A DNA stretch of 64,000 bases from contig NC_009792.1 in the NCBI RefSeq assembly GCF_000018045.1, forward strand, positions 4,464,001-4,528,000. The letters run 5' to 3'. The position numbers were made by a program, and so were the translations under genes. The DNA is from Citrobacter koseri ATCC BAA-895 (lineage in GTDB: Bacteria; Pseudomonadota; Gammaproteobacteria; Enterobacterales; Enterobacteriaceae). Of the stretch, positions 24,953-33,903 are shown piece after piece; position 1 is the stretch's first letter, and every line of letters begins with the position of its first letter. Under the pieces are notes generated by a model. That model saw only the letters and a program-made list of their open reading frames with translations, was not told the DNA's origin and did no database searches.

Positions 24953-26455
24953 TTAATCCTCTCGGGCAAAAAGTGCCTCTATAAAATCGTCCGCCTTAAA
25001 CGGACGTAAATCCTCGATACGTTCGCCCACACCAATATAGCGGATAGGAATGCCAAACTGATCGGCAACCGAGAAGATAACCCCACCCTTCGCCGTGCCA
25101 TCCAGCTTGGTCAGGGTGATACCGGTCAGGCCAACCGCTTCATGGAACAGTTTGGCCTGGCTTATCGCATTCTGCCCGGTGCTGGCGTCGATGGTCAGCA
25201 TCACTTCATGCGGCGCATCTTCGTCGAGTTTCTTCATCACGCGAACGATTTTTTTCAGTTCTTCCATCAGGTGCGCTTTGTTCTGCAAGCGACCTGCGGT
25301 ATCGGCAATCAGCACATCCACATTACGCGCTTTCGCCGCCTGGATGGCGTCAAAGATAACGGAAGCGGAATCCGCGCCGGTATGCTGGGCGATAACCGGA
25401 ATGTTGTTACGCTGGCCCCAGACCTGCAACTGCTCTACCGCCGCCGCACGGAAGGTATCCCCCGCCGCCAGCATCACGGATTTGCCCTGCTGCTCGAACT
25501 GACGCGCCAGCTTACCGATCGTGGTGGTTTTCCCCACGCCGTTAACGCCAACCATCAGAATAACAAATGGCGTTTTGCCTTCAATATTAAGCGGTTCGTC
25601 AACTTTTGCGAGGATATCGCCCATCTCGTCTTTCAGCAGGCCATACAGCGCTTCGGCGTCATGCAGCTGTTTGCGGCTGGCGCCCTCTGTCAGGTTAGCG
25701 ATGATCTTGCGAGTGGTTTCCACGCCCACATCGGCAATCAGCAACTGCTCTTCCAGTTCTTCAAACAGATCATCGTCGATTTTCTTACCACGGAACAGAC
25801 TGATAAATCCTGAACCGAGATTTTCTTTTGTTTTCAGAAGACTACGTTTCAGACGCGCAAAGAAACCCTCTTTTGTCGGCTTCTCTTGCTCCTGAATCAC
25901 CTCCTCAACCGGCGTCTCTTCTTCCGCCGCCGGCACGACAACCACCGCGTCTTCCGCCGCTTCCACCGCTAGCGCCTGCGCTTCCCGTTCTTCGTCGGTC
26001 AGTTGCGGTTCGTTTTGCGCCTCTTCTTCTACCGCCTCCACGATCTCTACCGTGTCCGCTTCGGCCTGCCACTCTTCAGGCGATGTCTCTTCGACGTTCA
26101 CCTCTTCCGGCAGCGGCAGTTCTTCATGTTCCACCACCGCCTGCGGCTCAACGATGTCTTCTTCAACCACGGGGTCAACAACAGGCTCTACGACAGGCTC
26201 TGGCTCAACCGGCTGCGGTTTTTCGCTTTCCTGAACCTGTTCGGTGACGTTCACCACGGCTTCGGCGAAAGCGTCGGTCTCCGCCTTGCCGTGGGCGTGC
26301 GTTTCCGCGTCGGCGTCTGCCGCCGTCTCAACCGGCGTCTCTGGCGCTAACTGTTCTTCAACACGCTGTTGTTCTTCGGTTTTTTGTTCCTGTTCCTGCT
26401 CTTTTTCACCAAAGCCCAGCCAGGAAAAGAAGCCACGTTTTTTCTGTTTTGCCAT
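24953..26455 (-). CDS. ftsY: FtsY, signal recognition particle receptor
   Basis: 500 aa (E. coli 497). An N-terminal basic stretch (MAKQKKRGFFSWLGF) and a long acidic A domain of about 190 residues, very rich in Glu, Val and Gln, tether it to the membrane. The NG GTPase domain follows: G1 GVNGVGKTTTIGKLA, G3 DTAGRLQNKA, G4 TKLDGTAKGG. It receives Ffh-ribosome complexes at SecYEG. First gene of ftsYEX; divergent from rsmD. Confidence 0.98.
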   Translation of the reverse strand: MAKQKKRGFFSWLGFGEKEQEQEQKTEEQQRVEEQLAPETPVETAADADAETHAHGKAETDAFAEAVVNVTEQVQESEKPQPVEPEPVVEPVVDPVVEEDIVEPQAVVEHEELPLPEEVNVEETSPEEWQAEADTVEIVEAVEEEAQNEPQLTDEEREAQALAVEAAEDAVVVVPAAEEETPVEEVIQEQEKPTKEGFFARLKRSLLKTKENLGSGFISLFRGKKIDDDLFEELEEQLLIADVGVETTRKIIANLTEGASRKQLHDAEALYGLLKDEMGDILAKVDEPLNIEGKTPFVILMVGVNGVGKTTTIGKLARQFEQQGKSVMLAAGDTFRAAAVEQLQVWGQRNNIPVIAQHTGADSASVIFDAIQAAKARNVDVLIADTAGRLQNKAHLMEELKKIVRVMKKLDEDAPHEVMLTIDASTGQNAISQAKLFHEAVGLTGITLTKLDGTAKGGVIFSVADQFGIPIRYIGVGERIEDLRPFKADDFIEALFARED

Positions 26456-26591
26456 CTGCGACTGTACTCCTCGCGGTTAATATCTGGCGCTATATACATG
26501 GAAGCTAAAAAAATGATGAAATAGTCTACCACTTAACTTAATTCACATCACCGCCTGGAATGACACGTCAGCAGCGGATTGAGCAATAGAA

Positions 26592-27188
26592 ATGAAAAAA
26601 CCGAATCACTCTGGCAGCGGTCAAATCCGCATTATTGGCGGACAGTGGCGGGGCCGTAAACTTCCGGTTCCCGACAGCCCAGGGCTGCGCCCGACAACCG
26701 ACCGGGTTCGCGAGACGCTGTTTAACTGGCTGGCGCCGGTCATGGTAGACGCCCACTGTCTGGATTGTTTCGCCGGAAGCGGCGCGCTGGGGCTGGAAGC
26801 GCTTTCCCGCTATGCGGCGGGCGCGACGTTGCTGGAGATGGATCGCGCCGTGTCACAGCAGTTACAAAAGAATCTTGCTACGCTAAAGGCAGGCAACGCC
26901 CGCGTGGTCAACGCCAATACGCTGGCCTTTCTGGCGCAGACCGGTACGCCGCACAACGTGGTGTTTGTCGATCCCCCGTTTCGCAAAGGGCTGCTGGAAG
27001 AGACGTTAAGCCTGCTGGAAACGCACGGCTGGCTGGCTGATGACGCGTATATTTACGTTGAAAGCGAAGTCGAAAACGGTCTGCCGCCCGTCCCGGCAAA
27101 CTGGTCTTTGTATCGTGAAAAAGTGGCCGGGCAGGTCGCATACCGCCTGTATCAACGGGAAGCACAAGGAGAAAGCGATGCTGATTAA
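26592..27188 (+). CDS. rsmD: RsmD, 16S rRNA m2G966 methyltransferase
   Basis: 198 aa, E. coli length. SAM site LDCFAGSGALGLEALSRYA and the catalytic FVDPPFRKG (DPPF motif for an exocyclic amino group). It methylates N2 of G966 in 16S rRNA on 30S subunits. The last 11 bases overlap yhhL. Confidence 0.97.
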   Translation: MKKPNHSGSGQIRIIGGQWRGRKLPVPDSPGLRPTTDRVRETLFNWLAPVMVDAHCLDCFAGSGALGLEALSRYAAGATLLEMDRAVSQQLQKNLATLKAGNARVVNANTLAFLAQTGTPHNVVFVDPPFRKGLLEETLSLLETHGWLADDAYIYVESEVENGLPPVPANWSLYREKVAGQVAYRLYQREAQGESDAD

Positions 27189-27447
27189 TCTGGGACGTCT
27201 GCTGATGCTGTGCGTCTGGGCATTTTTACTACTGAATATTTTCCAACCCTTTCCACGCCCGCTCAACATCTTCGTTAACGTCGCACTGGTCTTTATGGTG
27301 CTGATGCACGGTATGCAGCTGGCGCTGTTAAAAAGCACTATGCCTAAAGATGGCCCGCAGATGACCACCGGTGAGAAAATCCGCATTTTCCTGTTCGGCG
27401 TATTTGAGCTGCTGGTGTGGCAGAAGAAATTTAACGTTAAAAAATAA
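27178..27447 (+). CDS. yhhL: YhhL, small inner-membrane protein (DUF1145)
   Basis: 89 aa, E. coli length. Two membrane segments (LGRLLMLCVWAFLLLNIF and LNIFVNVALVFMVLMHGMQLAL) and a basic C-terminus (QKKFNVKK). Function unknown. The ATG at 27178 lies inside the end of rsmD behind AAGGAG, so the two are coupled. A longer in-frame extension upstream is only an rsmD shadow. Confidence 0.93.
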   Translation: MLINLGRLLMLCVWAFLLLNIFQPFPRPLNIFVNVALVFMVLMHGMQLALLKSTMPKDGPQMTTGEKIRIFLFGVFELLVWQKKFNVKK

Positions 27448-27453
27448 CCTTTT

Positions 27454-27530
27454 GCCGGATGGCGGCTGCGCCTTATCCGACCTACAAACCCCTCAGACCG
27501 TAGGCCCGATAAGCAACACGCCATCGGGCG
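27454..27530. repeat. REP pair between yhhL and yhhM
   Basis: GCCGGATGGCGGC...CCTTATCCGACCTAC and inverted GTAGGCCCGATAAGC...CCATCGGGC between two convergent genes. Confidence 0.9.
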
Positions 27531-27535
27531 AAATC

Positions 27536-27895
27536 TTATGGCTGGGCGACAAAATCGACAAACCGCGAACCTTTGTAGCTCAGCGTGCCTTTATCCCCGA
27601 CCGTTAACGCATGGTACTGTTGGGCATCCAGACGAAACGTCTGCTCAAGCCCGCCGCGTTGCGGTTTAAAGCTAGCTTCATAACGCATACTGGTGCCCGC
27701 TGGCGTCACCTGCTGCTGACGCGAGCGCCGCTCGTTGATCGGCTTTTCGCGCTTATTGCTCACCACTACCTGCTTTTGCTGCAATGGCGCGGCATCGTTA
27801 TCGGCTTTTTCTCGCCGCTGCGAAACAAAGCGAAACGACGCGGCGATAACAATCAAGCCAATGATAACAATGAAAAAAAGTGGTGGTTTACTCAT
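27536..27895 (-). CDS. yhhM: YhhM, DUF2500 membrane-anchored protein
   Basis: 119 aa from the ATG at 27895 (MSKPPLFFIVIIGL), E. coli length; an ATG directly before it at 27898 is also possible. One N-terminal membrane segment, then a basic linker (KREKPINERRSRQQ) and a small beta-rich domain. Function unknown. Confidence 0.92.
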   Translation of the reverse strand: MSKPPLFFIVIIGLIVIAASFRFVSQRREKADNDAAPLQQKQVVVSNKREKPINERRSRQQQVTPAGTSMRYEASFKPQRGGLEQTFRLDAQQYHALTVGDKGTLSYKGSRFVDFVAQP

Positions 27896-28036
27896 CATTT
27901 TAACCCATCAGAAAATGCGGAAATAAGCATACCCTGCCCGTTATGGTGTTGTCATCTGCCTGCGCCGACCTCTACACTGGACAACAGGGCCGTGAGCATA
28001 CCGCTCGCGAAAAAATAACGAATTCAAGGAACTAAG

Positions 28037-28663
28037 ATGCTTTGGTCGTTTATCGCTGTCTGTCTTTCCGCATGGCTATTTGTGGACGCATCGTATCGTG
28101 GGCCAGCGTGGCAGCGCTGGGTCTTTAAACCTCTCACCCTGATTCTCCTTCTTTTACTCGCCTGGCAAGCGCCGATGTTCGACGCGATCAGCTACCTTGT
28201 GCTGGCGGGCCTGTGCGCCTCGTTGCTGGGCGATGCGTTGACGCTGTTGCCGCGCCAACGTCTGCTGTACGCCATTGGCGCATTCTTCCTGTCGCACCTG
28301 CTGTACACCCTCTATTTCGCCAGCCAGATGACGCTGTCGTTCTTCTGGCCATTGCCGTTAGTGCTGCTGGTGTTGGGCGGGTTGCTGATTGCAGTGATCT
28401 GGACGCGTCTGGAAGAGCTGCGCTGGCCGATATGCACCTTTATCGCCATGACGCTCATGATGGTCTGGCTGGCCGGTGAACTGTGGTTCTTCCGCCCGAC
28501 CGCCCCGGCGCTCTCTGCTTTTATGGGCGCATCGTTGTTATTCCTCGGCAACATCGTCTGGCTGGGCAGCCATTACCGCTGCCGCTTCCGCGCGGATAAC
28601 GCTATTTCCGCCGCCTGCTACTTTGCCGGGCACTTCCTGATTGTCCGCTCACTTTATCTTTAA
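28037..28663 (+). CDS. yhhN: YhhN, TMEM86-family membrane protein
   Basis: 208 aa with about eight membrane segments. The eukaryotic TMEM86 family includes a lysoplasmalogenase; whether the bacterial protein has that activity is not settled. Conserved LGDALTLLPRQRLLYAIGAFFLSHLLY region. ATG after AAGGAACTAAG. Confidence 0.92.
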   Translation: MLWSFIAVCLSAWLFVDASYRGPAWQRWVFKPLTLILLLLLAWQAPMFDAISYLVLAGLCASLLGDALTLLPRQRLLYAIGAFFLSHLLYTLYFASQMTLSFFWPLPLVLLVLGGLLIAVIWTRLEELRWPICTFIAMTLMMVWLAGELWFFRPTAPALSAFMGASLLFLGNIVWLGSHYRCRFRADNAISAACYFAGHFLIVRSLYL

Positions 28664-28669
28664 TAACGC

Positions 28670-28701
28670 TTGACTCTGGAGTCGACTCCAGAGTGTATCC
28701 T
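28670..28701 (+). promoter_or_regulatory. zntA promoter with ZntR operator
   Basis: -35 TTGACT (28670-28675) and -10 TATCCT (28696-28701) are 20 bp apart, the overlong spacing used by MerR-type activators. The spacer region holds the perfect palindrome ACTCTGGAGTC/GACTCCAGAGT (28673-28694). In E. coli ZntR with Zn(II) twists this DNA to start zntA transcription. Confidence 0.95.
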
Positions 28702-28739
28702 CCGGTTAATGAGAAAATTATCATCAACCGGAGGATGCC

Positions 28740-30938
28740 ATGTTGACACCCGATACTGATGGCAAAAAAGTCCCACAATTTTCATCCTTCAAACTGGCGC
28801 CAGCCCCCCGGAAGATAGATGACTGCTGCTGTGAGGGCGCCTGCGCAACGGAGGCTCTCGTCCCCGACACCATCGAAGGGACGCGTTACACCTGGAAAGT
28901 CGCCGGTATGGACTGCGCCGCCTGCGCCCGTAAAGTCGAAAACGCCGTGCGCCAGGTCGGGGGCGTCAATCAGGTACAGGTGCTGTTCGCCACCGAGAAA
29001 CTGGTGGTGGATGCGAATGCCGATATCCGCCAACACGTTGAACGCGCCGTACAAAAGGCGGGTTATACCCTGCGTGATGAACAGGCCACAGCAGAGGCGC
29101 GCGAATCCCGGCTGCAAGAAAACCTGCCGCTGATCACGCTCATCATTATGATGGCGATTAGCTGGGGGCTGGAGCAATTCAACCATCCGTTCGGCCAACT
29201 GGCGTTTATCGCCACCACGCTGGTCGGCCTGTATCCCATTGCCCGTCAGGCGCTGCGCCTGATGAAAACCGGTAGCTGGTTCGCCATCGAAACGCTGATG
29301 AGCGTGGCGGCGATTGGCGCGCTGTTTATTGGCGCGACGGCGGAAGCGGCGATGGTGCTGCTGTTATTTCTGATCGGCGAACGCCTCGAAGGGTGGGCCG
29401 CCAGCCGCGCCCGCAAAGGGGTCAGCGCGCTGATGGCCCTCAAACCGGAAACCGCCACGCGCCTGCGCGATGGCGTGCGCGAAGAGGTGGCGATCAACAC
29501 CCTGCAACCCGGCGACATTATCGAAGTGGCGGCAGGTGGGCGCTTACCCGCCGACGGCAGGCTGGTCTCCGGTTTCGCCAGTTTTGATGAGAGCGCGCTC
29601 ACCGGCGAGTCGATTCCGGTCGAGCGCTCAACGGGCGAGAAAGTCCCCGCCGGCGCCACCAGCGTGGATCGGCTCGTTACGCTGGAAGTGCTGTCAGAAC
29701 CGGGCGCCAGCGCGATTGACCGTATCCTGAAGCTGATTGAAGAAGCTGAAGAACGCCGCGCGCCCATTGAGCGTTTTATTGACCGCTTCAGCCGGATTTA
29801 CACCCCGGTGATTATGGCCGTCGCGCTGCTGGTCACGCTGGTGCCGCCGCTGCTGTTTGCCGCGTCCTGGCAAGAGTGGATTTATAAGGGACTCACGCTG
29901 TTACTGATTGGCTGCCCGTGTGCGCTGGTCATTTCCACCCCGGCGGCCATCACCTCCGGGCTGGCGGCGGCGGCACGTCGCGGGGCGTTGATTAAAGGCG
30001 GCGCAGCGCTGGAGCAGCTAGGCCGAGTCACTCAGGTGGCGTTCGATAAAACCGGTACCCTGACCGTAGGGAAACCGCGCGTCACCGCCATCCATCCGGC
30101 AAGCGGGATCGGCGAAGCGGAGCTGCTGGCGCTGGCGGCGGCGGTGGAACAAGGCGCGACGCACCCACTGGCGCAGGCCATTGTGCGTGAAGCGCAGACG
30201 CGTGAGCTGACCATTCCGCCAGCGCTGGAGCAGCGCGCGCTGGTCGGTTCGGGTATCGAAGCTCAGGTTAACGGCGAGCGCATCCTGATTTGCGCCGCAG
30301 GCAAACGCCCGGCGGAAGCCTTTGCCGGGCAAATCAGCGAACTGGAAAGCGCCGGACAGACGGTCGTGCTGGTGCTACGCAACGACGACGTACTCGGCGT
30401 GCTCGCCCTACAGGATACGCTGCGCGATGACGCCCGCACCGCGATCGGCGAGCTTAATCAGTTAGGGGTGAAAGGCGTGATCCTGACCGGCGATAACCCA
30501 CGCGCGGCAGCGGCCATTGCCGGAGAGCTGGGCCTGACGTTTAAAGCGGGCCTGCTGCCGGAAGATAAAGTCCGGGCGGTGACAGCGCTCAATCAGCACG
30601 CCCCGCTGGCGATGGTGGGTGACGGCATTAACGACGCCCCCGCAATGAAAGCCGCCGCGATAGGTATTGCGATGGGAAGCGGAACGGATGTCGCGCTGGA
30701 AACGGCAGACGCCGCCCTGACGCATAACCGCCTGCGCGGGCTGGTACAGATGATCCAGCTGGCGCGCGCCACCCACGCCAATATTCGTCAGAACATCGCG
30801 ATTGCCCTGGGGCTGAAAGGGATCTTTCTCATCACCACGCTGCTCGGCATAACCGGTCTGTGGCTGGCCGTGCTGGCGGATACCGGGGCGACAGTGCTGG
30901 TGACTGCCAACGCGCTGCGGCTGTTGCGTAAAGGGTAG
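28740..30938 (+). CDS. zntA: ZntA, Zn/Cd/Pb-exporting P1B-type ATPase
   Basis: 732 aa, E. coli length. N-terminal metal domain with an extra Cys-rich stretch (DDCCCEGAC) and GMDCAACARK; eight membrane helices; CPC motif at 392-394 (IGCPCALVIS); phosphorylation Asp436 in DKTGTLT; hinge GDGINDAPA near 628. It pumps Zn(II), Cd(II) and Pb(II) out of the cytosol. Own promoter with ZntR palindrome. Confidence 0.98.
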   Translation: MLTPDTDGKKVPQFSSFKLAPAPRKIDDCCCEGACATEALVPDTIEGTRYTWKVAGMDCAACARKVENAVRQVGGVNQVQVLFATEKLVVDANADIRQHVERAVQKAGYTLRDEQATAEARESRLQENLPLITLIIMMAISWGLEQFNHPFGQLAFIATTLVGLYPIARQALRLMKTGSWFAIETLMSVAAIGALFIGATAEAAMVLLLFLIGERLEGWAASRARKGVSALMALKPETATRLRDGVREEVAINTLQPGDIIEVAAGGRLPADGRLVSGFASFDESALTGESIPVERSTGEKVPAGATSVDRLVTLEVLSEPGASAIDRILKLIEEAEERRAPIERFIDRFSRIYTPVIMAVALLVTLVPPLLFAASWQEWIYKGLTLLLIGCPCALVISTPAAITSGLAAAARRGALIKGGAALEQLGRVTQVAFDKTGTLTVGKPRVTAIHPASGIGEAELLALAAAVEQGATHPLAQAIVREAQTRELTIPPALEQRALVGSGIEAQVNGERILICAAGKRPAEAFAGQISELESAGQTVVLVLRNDDVLGVLALQDTLRDDARTAIGELNQLGVKGVILTGDNPRAAAAIAGELGLTFKAGLLPEDKVRAVTALNQHAPLAMVGDGINDAPAMKAAAIGIAMGSGTDVALETADAALTHNRLRGLVQMIQLARATHANIRQNIAIALGLKGIFLITTLLGITGLWLAVLADTGATVLVTANALRLLRKG

Positions 30939-30946
30939 ATTGTCGT

Positions 30947-31018
30947 CTGATGGCGCCAGGCTTATCAGGCCTACGGGGATCATGGCACGAACCCACGCAG
31001 GCCTGCTCATCCGGCGAA
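30947..31018. repeat. REP-like pair after zntA
   Basis: CTGATGGCGCCAGGCTTATCAGGCCTAC followed by a degenerate inverted unit (CAGGCCTGCTCATCCGGCG), between convergent zntA and the TRAP protein gene. Confidence 0.7.
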
Positions 31019-31028
31019 GCGAAAGCGC

Positions 31029-32012
31029 TTACTGCACGTCGGCAATCGCCTTCATCAACGCCTGGTGTTTTTCGCCATACTGCGCGCGCACCGGCTCGGT
31101 GGCCTTCACGAAATACGCTTTATCAATTTCGTGGAACTGCACGCCGCCAGCCTTCATCTTCGCTAATGCCTCCTGGTTGTAGGCATCCCACAATTTACGC
31201 TGCTCAAACTGCGCTTCGCGCGCCAGCGTCAGGATCTTCTGCTGCTCATCCGCAGTCAGCTTGTCCCACTTCACTTTGGAATAGAGCAGCATTTCCGGGG
31301 TGATAAAGTGCCCGCTGAGGGTGTAATTCTTCGCAACCGGCATGTAGTTATGCGCGACAAAAGTCGGCGGGTTGTTTTCCGCACCGTCAATCACGCCGGT
31401 CTGCATACCGCTAAACACCTCGCTCACCCCCATCGCCACCGAGTTCGCCCCCATGTCTTTCAGCGTATCCAGCGCCACCGGGCTTCCCTGCACGCGAATC
31501 TTCATACCGTGGAGATCTTCCGGCTTTTCCACCGGGTTTTTGGTAATCAGGTTGCGCGTCCCGGAGTCCATCCAGCCAAGAAACACCAGACGTGATTTCG
31601 GGTTGTTCGTCAGCTTATCGCCAATGCTTTTCCCGATATCGCCATCAATAATTTTGTGCATGTGGTCTTCGTCGCGAAACACATAGGGTAGCGTAAAGAC
31701 TTCGATATCCGGCAGAATAGCCGCCACCGGCGCCATCGATACGCGAATCATATCAATCGCGCCGATTTGCGCCTGTTCAATCATCTGTTTTTCATCGCCC
31801 AGCACGCCGCCCGGGAACACTTTAATTTCCAGTTTACCGTCGGTTTGTTGTTTGAGTTTTTCGCCCATTTTCTGCACGGCGACGACATTCGGATAGCCCT
31901 GCGGATGGACATCCGCCGCTTTAATGACCTGCGCGAAAACGGAATGGGAAAACAGTATTGACGCGGTAGCCAGGCACAGGGAAGCCGCGAGCGGCTTGAG
32001 AGTCACTTTCAT
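31029..32012 (-). CDS. TRAP-type (DctP family) periplasmic solute-binding protein, orphan
   Basis: 327 aa. The signal peptide ends at SHSVFA. The DctP fold is clear: VFPGGVLGDEKQMIEQ, ALPYVF-like FTLPYVFRDEDHM, and KPEDLHGMKIRVQGSPVALDTLK with the Arg that clamps a carboxylate. TRAP systems import organic acids with membrane partners DctQ and DctM, but neither is adjacent: zntA and tusA flank it. It may work with a membrane pair elsewhere or with a receptor. It is absent from this place in K-12. The ligand is unknown. Confidence 0.85.
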   Translation of the reverse strand: MKVTLKPLAASLCLATASILFSHSVFAQVIKAADVHPQGYPNVVAVQKMGEKLKQQTDGKLEIKVFPGGVLGDEKQMIEQAQIGAIDMIRVSMAPVAAILPDIEVFTLPYVFRDEDHMHKIIDGDIGKSIGDKLTNNPKSRLVFLGWMDSGTRNLITKNPVEKPEDLHGMKIRVQGSPVALDTLKDMGANSVAMGVSEVFSGMQTGVIDGAENNPPTFVAHNYMPVAKNYTLSGHFITPEMLLYSKVKWDKLTADEQQKILTLAREAQFEQRKLWDAYNQEALAKMKAGGVQFHEIDKAYFVKATEPVRAQYGEKHQALMKAIADVQ

Positions 32013-32188
32013 CGGGTCAGCTCCAGAGGTTGAGAGGGTAGCGTTAAAACATTGTTTTAGTTTTTACGCTTAAACCGTAGCCGATGCCCTGAAAGATGAA
32101 GGTGAAGTGCTTCACAAAAAAGCAGGAAAAATTGAAACGATGGTTTAAAAATGTCGCAGCGGTCACGCCGGTTTTATCCGGCTGAGAC

Positions 32189-32434
32189 TCAATGCTTTTT
32201 ACGCAGCAAATAGCGATACGGCAGCGAATCCGTCTCTTTCGCCATCAGCTCATGTTCCATAAACGTACAAAAGCCAGGAATATCGCGGGTTGTCGCCGGA
32301 TCGTCGGCAATAATCAGCAGCGTTTCGCCCGTTTGCATGTTACGCACGGTTTTACGCACCATCATTACCGGTTCCGGGCAGCGTAGCCCCTGGGCATCAA
32401 GCGTATGGTCGGGGGAGGAAAACAGATCGGTCAT
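32189..32434 (-). CDS. tusA: TusA, sulfur carrier for tRNA 2-thiouridine
   Basis: 81 aa. The active Cys19 is in LRCPEPVMMVRK, followed by GETLLIIADDPATTRDIP. It accepts sulfur from IscS and passes it to TusBCD for mnm5s2U34 tRNA. The ATG at 32434 gives the E. coli length; the frame is open to 32449. Confidence 0.97.
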   Translation of the reverse strand: MTDLFSSPDHTLDAQGLRCPEPVMMVRKTVRNMQTGETLLIIADDPATTRDIPGFCTFMEHELMAKETDSLPYRYLLRKKH

Positions 32435-32604
32435 CTTCGTCTCATTCACTAAAAAAACGGCTGTAGTTTACGCCCTGTTTGCCCGTAAGCAAATCAAGTT
32501 AACGATTGCGTGAAAAACAACCATTGCAATACGTTTTCAAAGCAGTATGATGCGGCGGTTTTATTGGGTTCCCTCACCCCAAATATCGATCAAAAAGGTA
32601 CAAT

Positions 32605-33270
32605 ATGAACTCCTTTACTCAAATACAGCGCGTAAAAGCGTTGTTCTGGCTATCGCTATTCCACCTACTGGTGATCACCTCCAGTAACTATCTGGTACAG
32701 CTTCCGATCTCTGTTTTCGGGTTCCACACGACGTGGGGCGCCTTTAGCTTTCCCTTTATTTTTCTCGCGACCGACCTGACCGTGCGCATTTTTGGCGCGC
32801 CGCTGGCACGACGGATAATCTTTGCGGTGATGATCCCGGCGCTGCTCATCTCCTATGTCATCTCATCACTGTTTTATATGGGTTCCTGGCAGGGATTTGG
32901 CGCGCTGCTGCACTTCAACCTGTTTGTCGCGCGTATCGCCACCGCCAGCTTTATGGCGTATGCGCTGGGCCAAATTCTGGATGTACACGTCTTTAACCGC
33001 CTGCGCCAGAACCGCCGCTGGTGGATGGCCCCCACGGCCTCCACGCTGTTTGGCAACGTCAGCGATACCCTCGCCTTCTTCTTCATCGCTTTCTGGCGCA
33101 GCCCCGATGCCTTTATGGCCGAGCACTGGATGGAAATCGCCCTTGTCGATTACTGCTTCAAGGTGCTCATCAGCATTATTTTCTTCCTGCCGATGTATGG
33201 CGTATTGCTGAATATGTTGCTGAAAAGGCTGGCAGATAAATCTGAAATCTCGGCATTGCAGACGAGTTAA
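32605..33270 (+). CDS. yhhQ: YhhQ, queuosine precursor transporter
   Basis: 221 aa with six membrane segments (VUT/COG1738 family). GAFSFPFIFLATDLTVRIFG is the family signature. E. coli YhhQ brings in preQ0/preQ1 for queuosine tRNA modification. Divergent from tusA. ATG start behind a weak ribosome site. Confidence 0.94.
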   Translation: MNSFTQIQRVKALFWLSLFHLLVITSSNYLVQLPISVFGFHTTWGAFSFPFIFLATDLTVRIFGAPLARRIIFAVMIPALLISYVISSLFYMGSWQGFGALLHFNLFVARIATASFMAYALGQILDVHVFNRLRQNRRWWMAPTASTLFGNVSDTLAFFFIAFWRSPDAFMAEHWMEIALVDYCFKVLISIIFFLPMYGVLLNMLLKRLADKSEISALQTS

Positions 33271-33342
33271 AGGTTCATTTTCCGAGTTGTGATAAGATGG
33301 ATGAATGAGCCGTTATGGCCGTTTATCGAAAGGAAGAAGTCA

Positions 33343-33900
33343 ATGCGCAATCTGGTTAAATATGTCGGTATTGGCCTGCTGGTTATGGGGCTTGCGGCCT
33401 GTGATAACAACGATACCAATGCTCCGGCAGAGGGAACCTCTACGGAAAGCAACGCAACCGGACAACCTGTCAGCCTGCTGGACGGTAAGCTGACGTTCTC
33501 ACTGCCAGCGGATATGACCGACCAGAGCGGCAAGCTGGGCACTCAGGCCAATAATATGCACGTCTACTCTGACGCGACAGGCCAGAAAGCGGTGATCGTG
33601 ATTGTTGGCGATAACACCAATGAAGACCTCGCCGTGCTGGCGAAACGTCTGGAAGACCAACAGCGCAGCCGCGACCCGCAGTTGCAGGTCGTGACCAATA
33701 AAGCCATCGAGCTGAAAGGCCACACGCTGCAACAGCTGGACAGCATTATCTCTGCGAAAGGCCAGACCGCGTACTCTTCCGTACTGCTGGGCAAAGTGGA
33801 TAACCAACTGCTGACCCTGCAAATCACGCTGCCAGCAGACGATCAGCAGAAGGCGCAAACCGCCGCTGAAAACATCATTAACACGCTGGTTATCCAGTAA
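33343..33900 (+). CDS. dcrB: DcrB, lipoprotein
   Basis: 185 aa from the ATG at 33343, E. coli length. A lipoprotein signal MRNLVKYVGIGLLVMGLAAC with lipidated Cys20, then a compact domain. In E. coli it is needed for phage C1 and C6 infection and linked to envelope lipoprotein maturation; its exact job is unclear. AAGGAAGAAG before the start. It ends in a terminator that lies inside the convergent yhhS. Confidence 0.94.
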   Translation: MRNLVKYVGIGLLVMGLAACDNNDTNAPAEGTSTESNATGQPVSLLDGKLTFSLPADMTDQSGKLGTQANNMHVYSDATGQKAVIVIVGDNTNEDLAVLAKRLEDQQRSRDPQLQVVTNKAIELKGHTLQQLDSIISAKGQTAYSSVLLGKVDNQLLTLQITLPADDQQKAQTAAENIINTLVIQ

Positions 33901-33903
33901 CGG

